From positions 1,178,001 through 1,242,000 of the forward strand of contig NC_067208.1 of the NCBI RefSeq assembly GCF_026262505.1: a stretch of DNA of 64,000 bases. The letters run 5' to 3'. The translations under genes were made by a program, and so were the position numbers. Within the stretch, counting starts at the first letter, position 1. Every line of letters begins with the position of its first letter. The DNA is from Trichomonas vaginalis G3 (taxonomy: Eukaryota; Parabasalia; Trichomonadida; Trichomonadidae). Positions 52,720-62,406 of this stretch are shown here, in pieces. The notes under the pieces are model-generated. The model was not told the origin of the DNA, did not search any database, and saw nothing but the letters and a program-made list of their open reading frames with translations.

Positions 52720-53154
52720 ATGTCCGACTACATTTACTATGACTCTTTCCCAGAACGTTTCCGTGAACTATTCAAAACTCAAGTAAAACTGAGAAACATG
52801 CATTTTAACAAAGACAGACCCATTGACGATGAAAGAAACCCTGAATATATTACAATCCCTTATGACGCAAAGTTCAGTGCATACATTCCTTATGGTCGCA
52901 GAGGAACGAAAACTATTTCAACAAAGAACAAAAATTATTTCTGGAGCGATGAAGAAAATTGCCTTATCTACATAAATGCATACTTAAATAAAGCTACATA
53001 TTGTACAAAAGAAGGTTGGACTGGATTTGAGCTCTACATATACGACGACGATGGAAACAGACGCTGTGTATACCCATACGATAATATGTACCATTGTTTT
53101 CATCAAGCATTAAACGAATACATAGTCAGTAAGGGTCTCATTCCTGTTGAGTAG
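52720..53154 (+). CDS. Unrecognised Polinton C protein, 144 aa
   Basis: Open frame from MSDYIYYDSFPERFRELF behind a long T-tract and TTTCATTACAAAGACATG. Tyr-rich, with YIPYGRRGTKTI, LIYINAYLNKATYCTKEGW and YPYDNMYHCFHQALNEYI. No known domain recognised. It is the leftmost gene of the element and runs toward a convergent gene; a 40-bp hairpin-forming block lies between them. Confidence 0.5.
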   Translation: MSDYIYYDSFPERFRELFKTQVKLRNMHFNKDRPIDDERNPEYITIPYDAKFSAYIPYGRRGTKTISTKNKNYFWSDEENCLIYINAYLNKATYCTKEGWTGFELYIYDDDGNRRCVYPYDNMYHCFHQALNEYIVSKGLIPVE

Positions 53155-53255
53155 ATATGTTATATTTTTGTTCTGTCATTTATATAAAAATAAACTTAAA
53201 AATAAATGATATCACCACCCTCACACGTATGAAAACATAGCACAAAAATAAATTT

Positions 53256-53295
53256 AGGTGAAGTGGTGAGATCTCACCTCTTTTTTCACCCTGTT
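53256..53295. repeat. 40-bp hairpin-forming block, copy 1
   Basis: AGGTGA, a short spacer, then TCACCTC, a T-run and CACCCTG. An almost identical 39-bp block lies at 62152-62190, downstream of the integrase gene. Here it separates convergent genes, so a shared 3' end signal is possible. Confidence 0.7.
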
Positions 53296-53299
53296 GAAT

Positions 53300-53827
53300 T
53301 CATTGCTTTATAACTCTCTTCCTTGGTTTCTTTTTAGTTGCTTTCTTCACGTCTGTCTCCAACTTGACTGTCTTTCTTCTTCGGCCGTAATAATACCAGT
53401 TACTTCCACCAGTCAATGGGTCAAATGGTCTTTCGTAAGGGTTTCCATACATTCCATAGGGACCATACGGAAGAACTACTGGTGGAGAAGAAACATTTTC
53501 TTTAGTTCCATCGACTCTATTTAAATGCATTGTTTCACCTTTCATCTGGTCATTAAAGTCTTTTGCGTGTTTTGCAAACTCATCGTCCTTTCCTAAAGCA
53601 TTTTCTGACTCAGTCGCAACCAAATTGGATGCTTTATTTATGAGCCCCATTTTATTTAATCTTAACTTCTTTGCAACCCAGCCTCCAATCTTTCCTTTAT
53701 TTGCATCTAATGTCTTCGAAACCCTTCCTCCACTCATTTTATTTACTGCGTCATAAGCTCCAAGTGCTTTTGCTCCAAATGCTAATGCTTTTGTTCCCAT
53801 TGCGCCTAAAGCTGCCCAAGCTACCAT
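53300..53827 (-). CDS. Polinton C minor virion-type protein, 175 aa, basic tail
   Basis: MVAWAALGAMGTKALAFGAK opens a hydrophobic Gly/Ala helix, as in membrane-active minor proteins of adenovirus-like particles. A middle Pro/Tyr/Gly stretch (VVLPYGPYGMYGNPYERPF) leads to a strongly basic tail (KKATKKKPRKRVIKQ). It starts one base after the stop of the next upstream gene on the same strand. It may be the functional counterpart of the amphipathic genes in element B. Confidence 0.5.
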   Translation of the reverse strand: MVAWAALGAMGTKALAFGAKALGAYDAVNKMSGGRVSKTLDANKGKIGGWVAKKLRLNKMGLINKASNLVATESENALGKDDEFAKHAKDFNDQMKGETMHLNRVDGTKENVSSPPVVLPYGPYGMYGNPYERPFDPLTGGSNWYYYGRRRKTVKLETDVKKATKKKPRKRVIKQ

Positions 53828-54052
53828 TTACACCATATTAAAATCATCTCTCTTCAATATTATCTCATAAAAGTTCTCGTTACTGGAGAAAGTCAATGAA
53901 ACATAAACATTCTCACGGGCTTCGCCCTCACCGCTTTGCGGTCTATCTAACTTCTTTCTTATCTCATCTATACGCTTCAAAATGTCTGAACAATTGCTAA
54001 CATCTTCTACAACAGTTATTTCATCATGAATGACCTTCAAGAACAAACTCAT
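53828..54052 (-). CDS. Unrecognised small Polinton C protein, 74 aa
   Basis: MSLFLKVIHDEITVVEDVSN, a helix CSDILKRIDEIRKKLD, then VYVSLTFSSNENFYEIILKRD. It is packed between two same-strand genes with one base or less between stop and start codons, which speaks for a real gene in a co-oriented block. Confidence 0.5.
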   Translation of the reverse strand: MSLFLKVIHDEITVVEDVSNCSDILKRIDEIRKKLDRPQSGEGEARENVYVSLTFSSNENFYEIILKRDDFNMV

Positions 54053-54934
54053 TTAATATGCTATTAAAATCATCTCAATAATGAGTCCATCCTTTCCATC
54101 TTTAGGTAGCACAACATCTTTCATTGAAGAAGGTTCGACAAGTCTTATGTTAAACTTACTGACAAAGTTTGTTATACTATAATGCTTTGGCGGCGAATAC
54201 ATGTAGTTTGAAAGACATAATATAGATTCTTCAGCAAATTCACTTATACTGGATTTTATAACAATGTTCTCACGAGACCAAATACCACCAATTGACAATC
54301 TTGTAAGCAATCCTGCTGAACCTTCTACTGTAAACGTCGATGGTAACATTCCACGAAGGTCATCTATTGACATCTTTGAGTCACTGAATTTAAAGATTTT
54401 CTTAAAGCAATCGTCATTATCTAACCATGCAATAGCTTTGAAGTTTTCATTCGAATATACATCTGCTTCATTAAATGTAAAACCTGACTTCTTTGCAGAG
54501 ACGATTTTAAAATCTATTGTATTTGTTTCAAAATTATATGCTATGGTAACTTCTGAAGGTAATGGGTGTCCTTCTGCTATAAGTTGTTCTTTCAATACCG
54601 TTTGAAGCTTTGTATTAAAAACTTTCATGTCATCTCCAGTGTCTAGGTTCACATACACAGCAACAGGAAAACTATCTTGCTTCTTTGTTTCATCATTATA
54701 TCTCAAAACATTAAAGTTCTTCAATAATATTGTTCTTCCTGCTGGAATACTTCGAACCTGTCTGATTTCAATAGCTTTCTCACCTCCTACATACTCTACC
54801 CAGTGTCTTGGATATTCATAAGTATACTGACTTTCTTGAATTTTGGTTGGTTTCATCATAACATGTTCATAGTATATCTTTATACTCTTGTCAGTTAGAC
54901 TCGGTGCTATGTTCTGAATATTTCTGACTTGCAT
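54053..54934 (-). CDS. Candidate minor capsid protein of Polinton C, 293 aa
   Basis: I choose the ATG at 54934 (MQVRNIQNIAPSLTDK) because it leaves 16 bp to the divergent ATPase start; the frame can be opened further upstream but then overlaps the ATPase. Strand-rich protein with DSFPVAVYVNLDTGDD, EVTIAYNFETNTIDFKIV and a C-terminal end NIRLVEPS ... LIIEMILIAY. The paired last strands suit a jelly-roll penton-type protein, but I cannot confirm it. Confidence 0.45.
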   Translation of the reverse strand: MQVRNIQNIAPSLTDKSIKIYYEHVMMKPTKIQESQYTYEYPRHWVEYVGGEKAIEIRQVRSIPAGRTILLKNFNVLRYNDETKKQDSFPVAVYVNLDTGDDMKVFNTKLQTVLKEQLIAEGHPLPSEVTIAYNFETNTIDFKIVSAKKSGFTFNEADVYSNENFKAIAWLDNDDCFKKIFKFSDSKMSIDDLRGMLPSTFTVEGSAGLLTRLSIGGIWSRENIVIKSSISEFAEESILCLSNYMYSPPKHYSITNFVSKFNIRLVEPSSMKDVVLPKDGKDGLIIEMILIAY

Positions 54935-54950
54935 TTTTAATGGAGATAAA

Positions 54951-55838
54951 ATGAAGCATTTAATACATGACGTAGATGAAGACATGAATGAAACTACAGA
55001 CAAACTTAACTCTTCTCTTATTCTTCCTTTCAGCAAAGATTATGAATTCTGTTCAAATGGTGTGTATTTCTATTGTGGAAAGATGGGTTCAGGTAAGACA
55101 TTTAACCTCATTCGTCATATACTCATAACAGAGCGTTTAGGAAACGACTCTTACTATGACCAAATCATTATATCAGCAACTTCAGACTCTATGGATTCAA
55201 CAGCGAAAACATTTATGTCAAAAGTTCAAGCCTCTGTCGTTAAAGTTCCAGACAGTGAACTCATTGAATTTCTTCAACGTTACATTCGACGTAAGAGGAA
55301 ATATTATGCCATCGTAGAGTTCATACAGTCAGGAATGCAAAAGACTTCTGAGGAGATGGAAAGAATTATTGACAAACACCACTTACGTCAATACTCAGGA
55401 GTTTACGATATGAAACGACTTACAAACTACATTCTATCAAAACTTTCAAAATACCCCTTCAAAAAGTATCCTTCAAACACTCTGCTCGTTTGTGACGACT
55501 TCGCCGGAAAAGGTTTAGTGTCAAAACCAGACTCACCATTAGCTAACATCATAACTAAAGTCAGACATTACCACTTAACTGTAGCAATACTTATGCAAAC
55601 ATGGAGGTTTTTAGCTTTAAACATAAAACGTCTCATAACTGACTTCGTTATCTTTCAAGGTTTCTCACGCTATGATATTGAACTCATTTGGAAACAGTCA
55701 GGTATAACATTACCTTTTGAAGAAATTTGGGAAGCATATAAGTCTCTCATCTCTCCTCGTTCATACCTTGAGATTCATATCATGACTAATACCATTAAAG
55801 TCAAAAATATTCCATGGGAACGATCAACATTGTTTTAA
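54951..55838 (+). CDS. Packaging ATPase (FtsK/HerA, A32-type) of Polinton C, 295 aa
   Basis: Open frame. GVYFYCGKMGSGKTFNLIRH at about 36-55 is a clear Walker A. NTLLVCDDFAGKG at about 180-192 is Walker B with two Asp. VRHYHLTVAILMQTWRFLALNIKRL follows, the sensor-like segment of viral packaging ATPases, then DFVIFQGFSRYDIELIW. Element B has the same order in a broken copy. It would move genome DNA into the particle. The gene is divergent from the minor capsid candidate and convergent with the next gene, overlapping it by four bases. Confidence 0.8.
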   Translation: MKHLIHDVDEDMNETTDKLNSSLILPFSKDYEFCSNGVYFYCGKMGSGKTFNLIRHILITERLGNDSYYDQIIISATSDSMDSTAKTFMSKVQASVVKVPDSELIEFLQRYIRRKRKYYAIVEFIQSGMQKTSEEMERIIDKHHLRQYSGVYDMKRLTNYILSKLSKYPFKKYPSNTLLVCDDFAGKGLVSKPDSPLANIITKVRHYHLTVAILMQTWRFLALNIKRLITDFVIFQGFSRYDIELIWKQSGITLPFEEIWEAYKSLISPRSYLEIHIMTNTIKVKNIPWERSTLF

Positions 55839-56236
55839 AGCTTAACCTTCAATTGACTGATGGTAAACAAATTCCATGCATCTCTGTCGCCATTTCTGTT
55901 AATATTTTTGCTGTCATTCATATCATCCACGTCCCCATCCGTTAGCTTTTGAGGATATGTGTTAGAATAGCTGTTCTTAAATGAAGGCTTTTCACCTTTG
56001 AGAGCATAAACTCTATAACTTTCTGCATACTTTATGTTTGAACCTCCTGTGCCATCATTGACATAAATTTTTATAGGCTTCCACCCTTTGTTCATATTCC
56101 TGCTTCTTCCCTTAGCTCTTTTGTTCAGTAGTTCTACATCTTTATACACAGCTCCTGTCTCAGTGAATTCAACAATATTTTCATTCGTTAGCTTTACATT
56201 CAAACCCTTGTCGAGTATATTGTTCATTTCATACAT
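55835..56236 (-). CDS. Unrecognised Polinton C protein, about 133 aa
   Basis: I choose the ATG at 56236 (MYEMNNILDKGLNVKL); the frame extends further upstream but would overlap the divergent gene that starts at 56262. NKRAKGRSRNMNKGWKPIKIYVNDGTG is basic and followed by Ser/Asn/Asp-rich sequence. No family recognised. Confidence 0.45.
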   Translation of the reverse strand: MYEMNNILDKGLNVKLTNENIVEFTETGAVYKDVELLNKRAKGRSRNMNKGWKPIKIYVNDGTGGSNIKYAESYRVYALKGEKPSFKNSYSNTYPQKLTDGDVDDMNDSKNINRNGDRDAWNLFTISQLKVKL

Positions 56237-56261
56237 ATAAAAGGTTTTTATTCTATATGAA

Positions 56262-56876
56262 ATGAGAAGCAAATCCATCTTAGCTGGTGCCGTTAATGTT
56301 CCAATTGAACCAACATCAAATGTTGACTCACGAACGACAAACAATATTGTCATAAAGAACTATAGTTCAGAGTGTTTGAAAGAAAAAGAACCAGAACTTA
56401 AGTCGGTGAATTTAAACACAGCTTCAAACGCTAACGCTACATCAGATGTTAAGTTAGAGTATCCACCACTGGACCAAGTTCTTTCAAGAGAAGCCAACGA
56501 CAACCCTTACACAAATGTTCAAACAAATCCTTCAGATAACGTAGACCATTACCTTCTTCAGTTATACCAAACAATTTTACTCAAAGACGATAAGAAGCTT
56601 TTGACAAATCTTATAAGCAAGAACCAAATAATTCTAACAAAGGAGGACCTTGAAAATGTTATCTCACGAATAACAGGGAAACAATGTGTCATTGACTATC
56701 TCGACCCTGAAATCGAATGCTGTGGTCAAACTCCACTATTCATGAAAATAGGTAACATCCGCATCATTGAAACACCAGGAACTACAGGAGTTGAGTTTAA
56801 GTATAAATATTCGAACGAGTATACAAAACTATCTACTTACTATAAATTATGTCTTAAATATGTTTTAGTAAATTAA
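56262..56876 (+). CDS. CCG-motif protein of Polinton C, 204 aa
   Basis: Open frame MRSKSILAGAVNVPIEPTSN. The first 90 residues are Asn/Ser/Pro-rich and probably flexible. The C-terminal 110 residues match the 113-residue gene of element B in order: helix LISKNQIILTKEDLENVISR, DPEIECCG, KIGNIRIIETPGTTG, then YYKLCLKYVLV. A shared domain in two otherwise distant elements suggests a core function. Role unknown. Confidence 0.55.
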   Translation: MRSKSILAGAVNVPIEPTSNVDSRTTNNIVIKNYSSECLKEKEPELKSVNLNTASNANATSDVKLEYPPLDQVLSREANDNPYTNVQTNPSDNVDHYLLQLYQTILLKDDKKLLTNLISKNQIILTKEDLENVISRITGKQCVIDYLDPEIECCGQTPLFMKIGNIRIIETPGTTGVEFKYKYSNEYTKLSTYYKLCLKYVLVN

Positions 56877-56935
56877 AGCAGTCAGGAGGGCTCTTTGAGC
56901 CCATCTTGGCGCTTTGCGCCGTCAGTCAAAAAATT

Positions 56936-57178
56936 TCAAGTTAGCAATTTGTAATATCTATCCAAAACTTCTTCAACAGTATCGAACTCATCTTCATAAT
57001 GCAAACCTAATCTTATTGACTTGGTGCAGTTTTCACTAACACAATATTTTTCTGTTCTCTTGACTGACATAATTAACTCATTTGTTTCATCAAACAGCAA
57101 CAACCAAAGTTCATGACCTAATACATAACATTCATACTTTATATTTTTAGCTCTGAGTTCTCTTGTAAGCTGTTGCAT
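56936..57178 (-). CDS. Unrecognised small Polinton C protein, 80 aa
   Basis: MQQLTRELRAKNIKYECYVL, then HELWLLLFDETNELIMSVKR and CVSENCTKSIRLGLHYEDEF. The start codon overlaps the end of the next upstream same-strand frame by about 40 bases, so these two may be translated from overlapping frames or one may be a remnant. Four Cys are present without a clear motif. Confidence 0.4.
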   Translation of the reverse strand: MQQLTRELRAKNIKYECYVLGHELWLLLFDETNELIMSVKRTEKYCVSENCTKSIRLGLHYEDEFDTVEEVLDRYYKLLT

Positions 57179-57944
57179 TTAATATTTTCTAAAAAGTCAA
57201 CTTCAACAGTCATTCGCACTGGTGCCTTCAGTACTACGGGCTCGCCTTGAAAGTCAACTAGTCTGAATTGCATGTCTTTCAAATTATGAGGACTAATGCG
57301 AACCCATTTACCTAAATGAGTTACTATGACAGGAACGTTTGGAATGAACATTGAATTACTTCATAACAGAAAGACTTATATTCTACTGAACCTTTACTAT
57401 TAACTCCTGAAATACCTGTGACATTAGCTATTTTAGACTCAATGTACAAACAATTGCCATAACATACGTATGGAACGGATTTCATCTCAATCGTTTTGTC
57501 AACACTTTTCAAAGGAAATGTCATATGGTATGCTCCAAAGAATTGTACTCTATGACTCATTCGTGTTAACTTAAACTCCTTCGCATAACTGAACTTCAAA
57601 ACTCCTGCAATAAGTTTAACATTCATTAAGTTTTCTTCGTTATCCTTGTTTATTGTAGTATTTATGAGAGCATTTAACACTCCAGCTAATGTTTCCATCT
57701 TATATTCTACATTATTGTGAAATCTTATTTCGTGCTTCTTTCCATCTATTTCAAGCTCCATGAAATCTGTTTCATCTGTTATAACGAATGAAGCGATAGT
57801 ATTGAAGTCAACCATTCTGAATGCAAGCGCCTCATTCTGTAGACCTAAGTTTGTTTGTAGCTTTACTGTCCCGTATTCGTTTGGGTCTGTACTTTGCAAA
57901 TAGAACAACATTTTATTCTCATTAAAATATGAGTATAGCTGCAT
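57139..57944 (-). pseudogene. Candidate minor capsid or vertex protein of Polinton C (probably broken)
   Basis: Strand-rich sequence starting MQLYSYFNENKMLFYLQS, with MVDFNTIASFVITDETDFMELEI and CLYIESKIANVTGISG. The distal part has WVRISPHNLKDMQFRLVD followed by a final strand VRMTVEVDFLE, matching the end of the element B gene at 15607-16316. The pairing across the two elements supports a conserved virion protein. It shares its start region with the divergent fibre-like gene, with overlapping 5' ends. Confidence 0.45.
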
Positions 57945-60928
57945 ATGCGTATGAAGCTGACAGAGCTAAACGTTTATATTTTGGTCAATACTCTCTCACA
58001 CTTACTGACAAATATATTGTTATCAGTGATGGAAATACTGAGAAATATATAACATGGAAGGATTATGAAAAGTTTGACCCTATTTTAACTCCATGTACTA
58101 TGCCATTCATTGTAAATGGTGAAGTTGTCATGAAGAACGACACAACAGTATATAAGTCTGTTCATGAAGCGTTAGAATATATGTTGAATTATAATCCCGA
58201 AAGATTTGACCCAAGCACTACGCCATGTGGCAATGCCTTTTATTAAGGATGGTGAAATCGTAAGGGTTCCGAATTCAACGGTTTATACTGCTGTTCAAAA
58301 CAGTTTTACAAAAACATTTTAGCGAATATCTTTAATTCAGAACTACAGAAATAAAATTACCGTATATAACAGATGCTAAAGAAATTAAATCAAAAAACAA
58401 CAACATTATTTACGTCACTTAATGATTTAACGACTTATATCATTAATATTCCTGCACCAACTACAGCATTTGATCCAAACTCGACGGTTTGCAGTGTACT
58501 TTCATAAATGACAGTTCATTAATTACTTTAAGGGATTCGAACAGTAAATGAATCATTAAAGGCGTCATTAATGAAAATCATTGATTTTAATTCATTCACG
58601 AATACATATAATTCATTCATTAATGTTTCATAGCTTCTAAAGAAGGTGAGCCAAAAAACTATCGATAAAGCGGTGTATGAATAAAAGCATCAACGACGAA
58701 ATTGAATTCGTTAACTTTTGACGGTGATAGTTTCGTTAATGACATAACATCGGGGAAACAATTTTAACGAAAGAATACTTAAAATCTCATGTTACGTGAG
58801 TTCGTTGAAATTGAAAAAGAAGGTGGAATTAAGTTCGATCCACTGAATTTCATTTTCAGCTTAGCGAAATGCGGGTGTTAGTTTCGCTGAATGGACAACT
58901 ATACAGAGTGAAATAAATGCAATATGGACGTTTTTGGGGTCAAAAGCGGAATGGGTGAGCTTGTAAATGCTGCAAGAACATTAGGTGAAACAGGAAATTT
59001 TGTAGATGGTTTTAAAAGACTTGTTTCAAATGTTTTAACAAACACAAAGAAATTATTTAGATATACCGTACATAACGGACGGATTTTCGAACAGATAGCA
59101 ACAAACCCTCCGGTTATGGCTGCGTTGATGATGGTTAGAGATATAAAACCACGTAACGACGGGAACGAAGAACATGAACAACAGGATACTGGTCGGGTTA
59201 TTCGAGACATTAAAAACGTGTATCCTGAAGTTATTGATTTATTTAGAGGAGTTAATGATTCAATTTCAAAACATTCTATAACCCTCGATGAAGAGAATAA
59301 ATTAACAGATTATATATTCGTCATTATTGCAGAATTAATGAAGAGAATAAATGAAAAAGGAATTGGTGATATCATTAATGTCAGCGATGTAATGATGAAA
59401 AGAAATTTTGACTCATTATTTACAAAACCGAAAACAGAATATAGTCTTTATGACGTAATTACTGAATTAATGAAAAAGATTAATGATAATAAGAGTTCTG
59501 GCGGAAGAGTTGAATTAGAAGTGAATGATGTTAATGAGAAATTAGCCGAAAAAGCAGACAAAAATGAGCTTTTAGCTCTGAGTGATAAAGTCAAGAACCA
59601 CGTTCATTATATAACTTCAGACGAACAGATTATAACGGACTACCATGGATATTTAACACAGGATGAACAAATAAGCACTGAAGATGTTAATGAAAGAAGA
59701 TATAAATACATTCGTGCTAAAGGTTATGACATATGCTGTACTGTACAGTATGACACGGGTAAAGCACCAGAAGCATTTAGTTATAACGATGAAATTTATG
59801 CCTCTACTTTCTCTGTTAAAGGTGTATTAGTTGAACCAAGATTTACTTTGAGAGTTAAGTCAAAAATAACGTTTGAAGATGCTATTAAAAGTAAAGCTGA
59901 CAAAGTTGAACTCGAAGCAATGAACAAAGTTTTGAAATCTCATAAACACAACATCTCCGATATAAATGAACTTCAAGCTACATTAGACAGTAAAGCCGAC
60001 AAGAACCATACACATAAATCCTTCACTACTGTTAGAGCAGACGACATAATATTGAACTATACCCTTGGTTCATGCACCTTTAGAGAATCCAAGTAAAGCG
60101 TAAAAGATACACTAAACTCCTTAAATAGTAAATGTATGAACATTGAAGGTCATGTCAGAAACTTTGAAACACATGAACTACCAGCAATGTTAGATAAAAA
60201 AGCAGATAAAACTTATGTGGATGCAGAACTAACAAAGAAATTTTCGAAACCAGATACAATGACATTTACAACAGAAATTATAAATGGTGAACCAGCAACT
60301 CCATTTGAATTTGTTAGAGGTCTTCAACCAGATACTTTTGAATTTTCTTGGATAATTCTATTGAACTAACATTACATTATAAAAAGTGGAACAAATGCAA
60401 CATTTCATCGGGAGATACATTCCAAATGGTATTTAATGACATAAGTTCTTTAGAATATGTTTATAGAGTTATGAGCATATATGATTTAATATATCCTATA
60501 GGAGCTGTTTATACGTCTATGAATCCAATAATCCAAACACTTTATTTGGTGGTAGATGGTATGAAATAGTTGACAGTTTTCCATTCTACACTAATACGCA
60601 GTCAATGAAGATGGGAGGTTCAAAGAAAATAGGTATTGAAAACCTTCCTTCACATATGCATAGGTTCAGTGGAAGAACATCTGTGGAAGGAAACCATTCA
60701 CATTCAATAACAAAAAGAGGTTATATAAATCTTGCAGCGGGTTCGGATAGATGGGGAATGAATAGATATGATATCACAACTGACCCAGTAGATTCAAGCA
60801 CAGGTATTTTCTGTGGAACCGCAGGTAATCATACACATGTTGTAGCTGGTATTACAGACCCAGCAGGTAATGGAAAAGATTATATGCCTCCTTATATAAC
60901 AATGCACGCTTGGATACGAGTTGGTTAA
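57929..60928 (+). pseudogene. Tail-fibre-like receptor-binding gene of Polinton C with tail-collar-type end (broken)
   Basis: The 5' part has repeats of the type PFIVNGEVVMKNDTTVYKSVH. The middle (from 58924) has coiled-coil and stalk sequence ending LEAMNKVLKSHKHNISDIN, SKADKNHTHKSF and KKADKTYVDAELTKK, which are classic phage tail-fibre patterns. The 3' part reads LIYPIGAVYTSMN, MGGSKKIGIENLPSHMH, GNHSHSI, GNHTHVV, KDYMPPYITMHAWIRVG: the tail-collar tip, parallel to element B. Host attachment is the likely role. Several breaks are present. It is followed 19 bp later by the integrase gene. Confidence 0.65.
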
Positions 60929-60947
60929 ACTCTTTAACTTTACATAA

Positions 60948-62031
60948 ATGAGCTTGAAAGAAGTATTCGAACAATATCCATGGAGGTCATTTAAGAAGTT
61001 CAATGAAGCAGCAAAAAGTTGGGGATTTACTAACAGAGCTGAAGTGAAAAAGTTCTTTGACAAAAATGTTGTACATCAAACAAAAATAAACCCTTACGAC
61101 TACTTTTTACCAATTTACTCCAACACTCCTGACGCATACCAATTTGACACTCTCATTCAAAGCAGAAAAGGAGGACATAAACCATTCCTCATCTTCATTA
61201 ATTTTAACACTCGCAAAGCTTTTGCGTATATAATGAGGAATAAAGGAACTCGTGAAGTGTTAAGAGTTTTACAAAAGTTTGTAGCAGAACATAGCCCAAG
61301 TACTTTAACATCAGACCAAGACAGTGCATACCTCAGCAATGAAATCACAGATTTTCTCATTAAGCATAACATAACTCACTACACTACTGAAGACCATAAC
61401 CATAACATACTCGGCATCATAAACCGCTTCATAAGAACGCTCAGAGATTTAAATCAAGAGCGAGACTTTACCGAAGAAACAATGAAACATTTTCTCGAAG
61501 TATATAATTCCTCAACACATTCTACAACAGGACATACACCAAATTCAATGACACAACAACAAGAAGAAAAGTATATACAAAAGAAACGAAGTCAAACACA
61601 AAATATCAGAAATTCAACACAATTTACCCTCATTCCTGGTACAAAAGTTCGTGTAGTTCTTGACGACAAACCGTTGACAAAGAAACGTTTAAGGTTAAGT
61701 CGAAATTATTATATCGTAGACTCTACGCAAGGTAATGGATATCTATAAAAGCTGCTGACGACTCCATAGCATTTTACCCTCGTCATAAATTAGTCGAAAG
61801 TAGTAATGGCAAACTTGCTGAAACCATTGACGAAGCAAAGCGAGGAGTGGTTATTGAAATACTTGCTATAACATAAACGATGACACTTATAAAGTAAGAT
61901 ATGAAGGAGGCGTTGAAGATGTTATACCATCTAAGAACTTGAGAGAGTCAAAGCCAACACATCTGGGACCATTAGAGCGGGAGTACTGGAAAGACAAAAA
62001 TATACCAGAAAGAATAAGAAAATTCTTCTAA
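60948..62031 (+). pseudogene. int: Retrovirus-like integrase of Polinton C (broken)
   Basis: The main open part holds an RNase H-fold core: AYQFDTLIQSRKGGHKPFLI, LTSDQDSAYLS, HNILGIINRFIRTLRDL and HSTTGHTPNSMTQQQ, then a basic beta-type end (TKVRVVLDDKPLTKKRLRLS). The distal sequence to 62031 keeps the chromodomain-like C-terminal feel (VIPSKNLRES). It would integrate the element. Sequence is distant from the element B integrase. It stands at the right side of the element, as integrases often do in Polintons. The gene is broken. Confidence 0.75.
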
Positions 62032-62406
62032 ACTTTTTCGTTGGATGTAAATCAGACATGAATGAGAACAGTCATGAAATTATTAATGGTACCATGAATT
62101 TTATATATTAATGTTTTCATAAATACTGTAAATTTACGTCAAAAATAATTAAGGTGAAGGGTGAAATCTCACCTCTTTTTTCACCCTGTTTTTCACCCTA
62201 GCTGCTAAGTGGCGAGATGATCCGTGGGATCTCGTGAATTTTCATGAATTTTTTCAGTGTTACCATGTTACCATGTGCTACCAGGTAAATTAACTTCTTT
62301 TAAAAACGATGACAACATGACATTTAGACAACAGCCCCGGAAATTTGATGCAGCCCAAAAATAAAGTTAGTTTTAAAATTATTTTTATTTTTTTATTCCT
62401 ATATAA
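62032..62406. other. Junction DNA between Polinton C and unit D
   Basis: No gene. Contains the second hairpin block (62152-62190), then TTACCATG repeats near 62260-62285 and a T-rich leader before the next gene. A stretch GCTAAGTGGCG near 62206 weakly resembles the complement of CACCACTTAGCGG near 52507 close to the left end of C, so the true right end of C may lie about here. Confidence 0.4.
62152..62190. repeat. Hairpin-forming block, copy 2
   Basis: AGGTGA spacer TCACCTC T-run CACCCTG, nearly identical to 53256-53295. Lies about 120 bp after the integrase stop. Confidence 0.7.

Larger units (their letters stand above)
52461..62250. mobile_element. Polinton/Maverick element C (partial gene set, broken)
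   Basis: About 9.8 kb with a packaging ATPase, small virion-type genes, minor capsid candidates, a tail-fibre-like gene and a retrovirus-like integrase. The left end is sharp at 52461 (AGTTAGTATCCC). The right end is not; integrase-side sequence fades after about 62250. I found no polymerase and no major capsid gene, so either parts are lost or the adjoining unit D belongs to it. Roughly ten breaks, with most small genes and the ATPase still open, so a moderately old fossil. Style matches fragment A. Confidence 0.7.

Noticed and set aside
52461-62406. Clear paired terminal inverted repeats for Polinton C
   Set aside because: Only a weak 11-base resemblance (GCTAAGTGGCG near 62206 to the complement of the sequence near 52507) was found, too short to set the right end.
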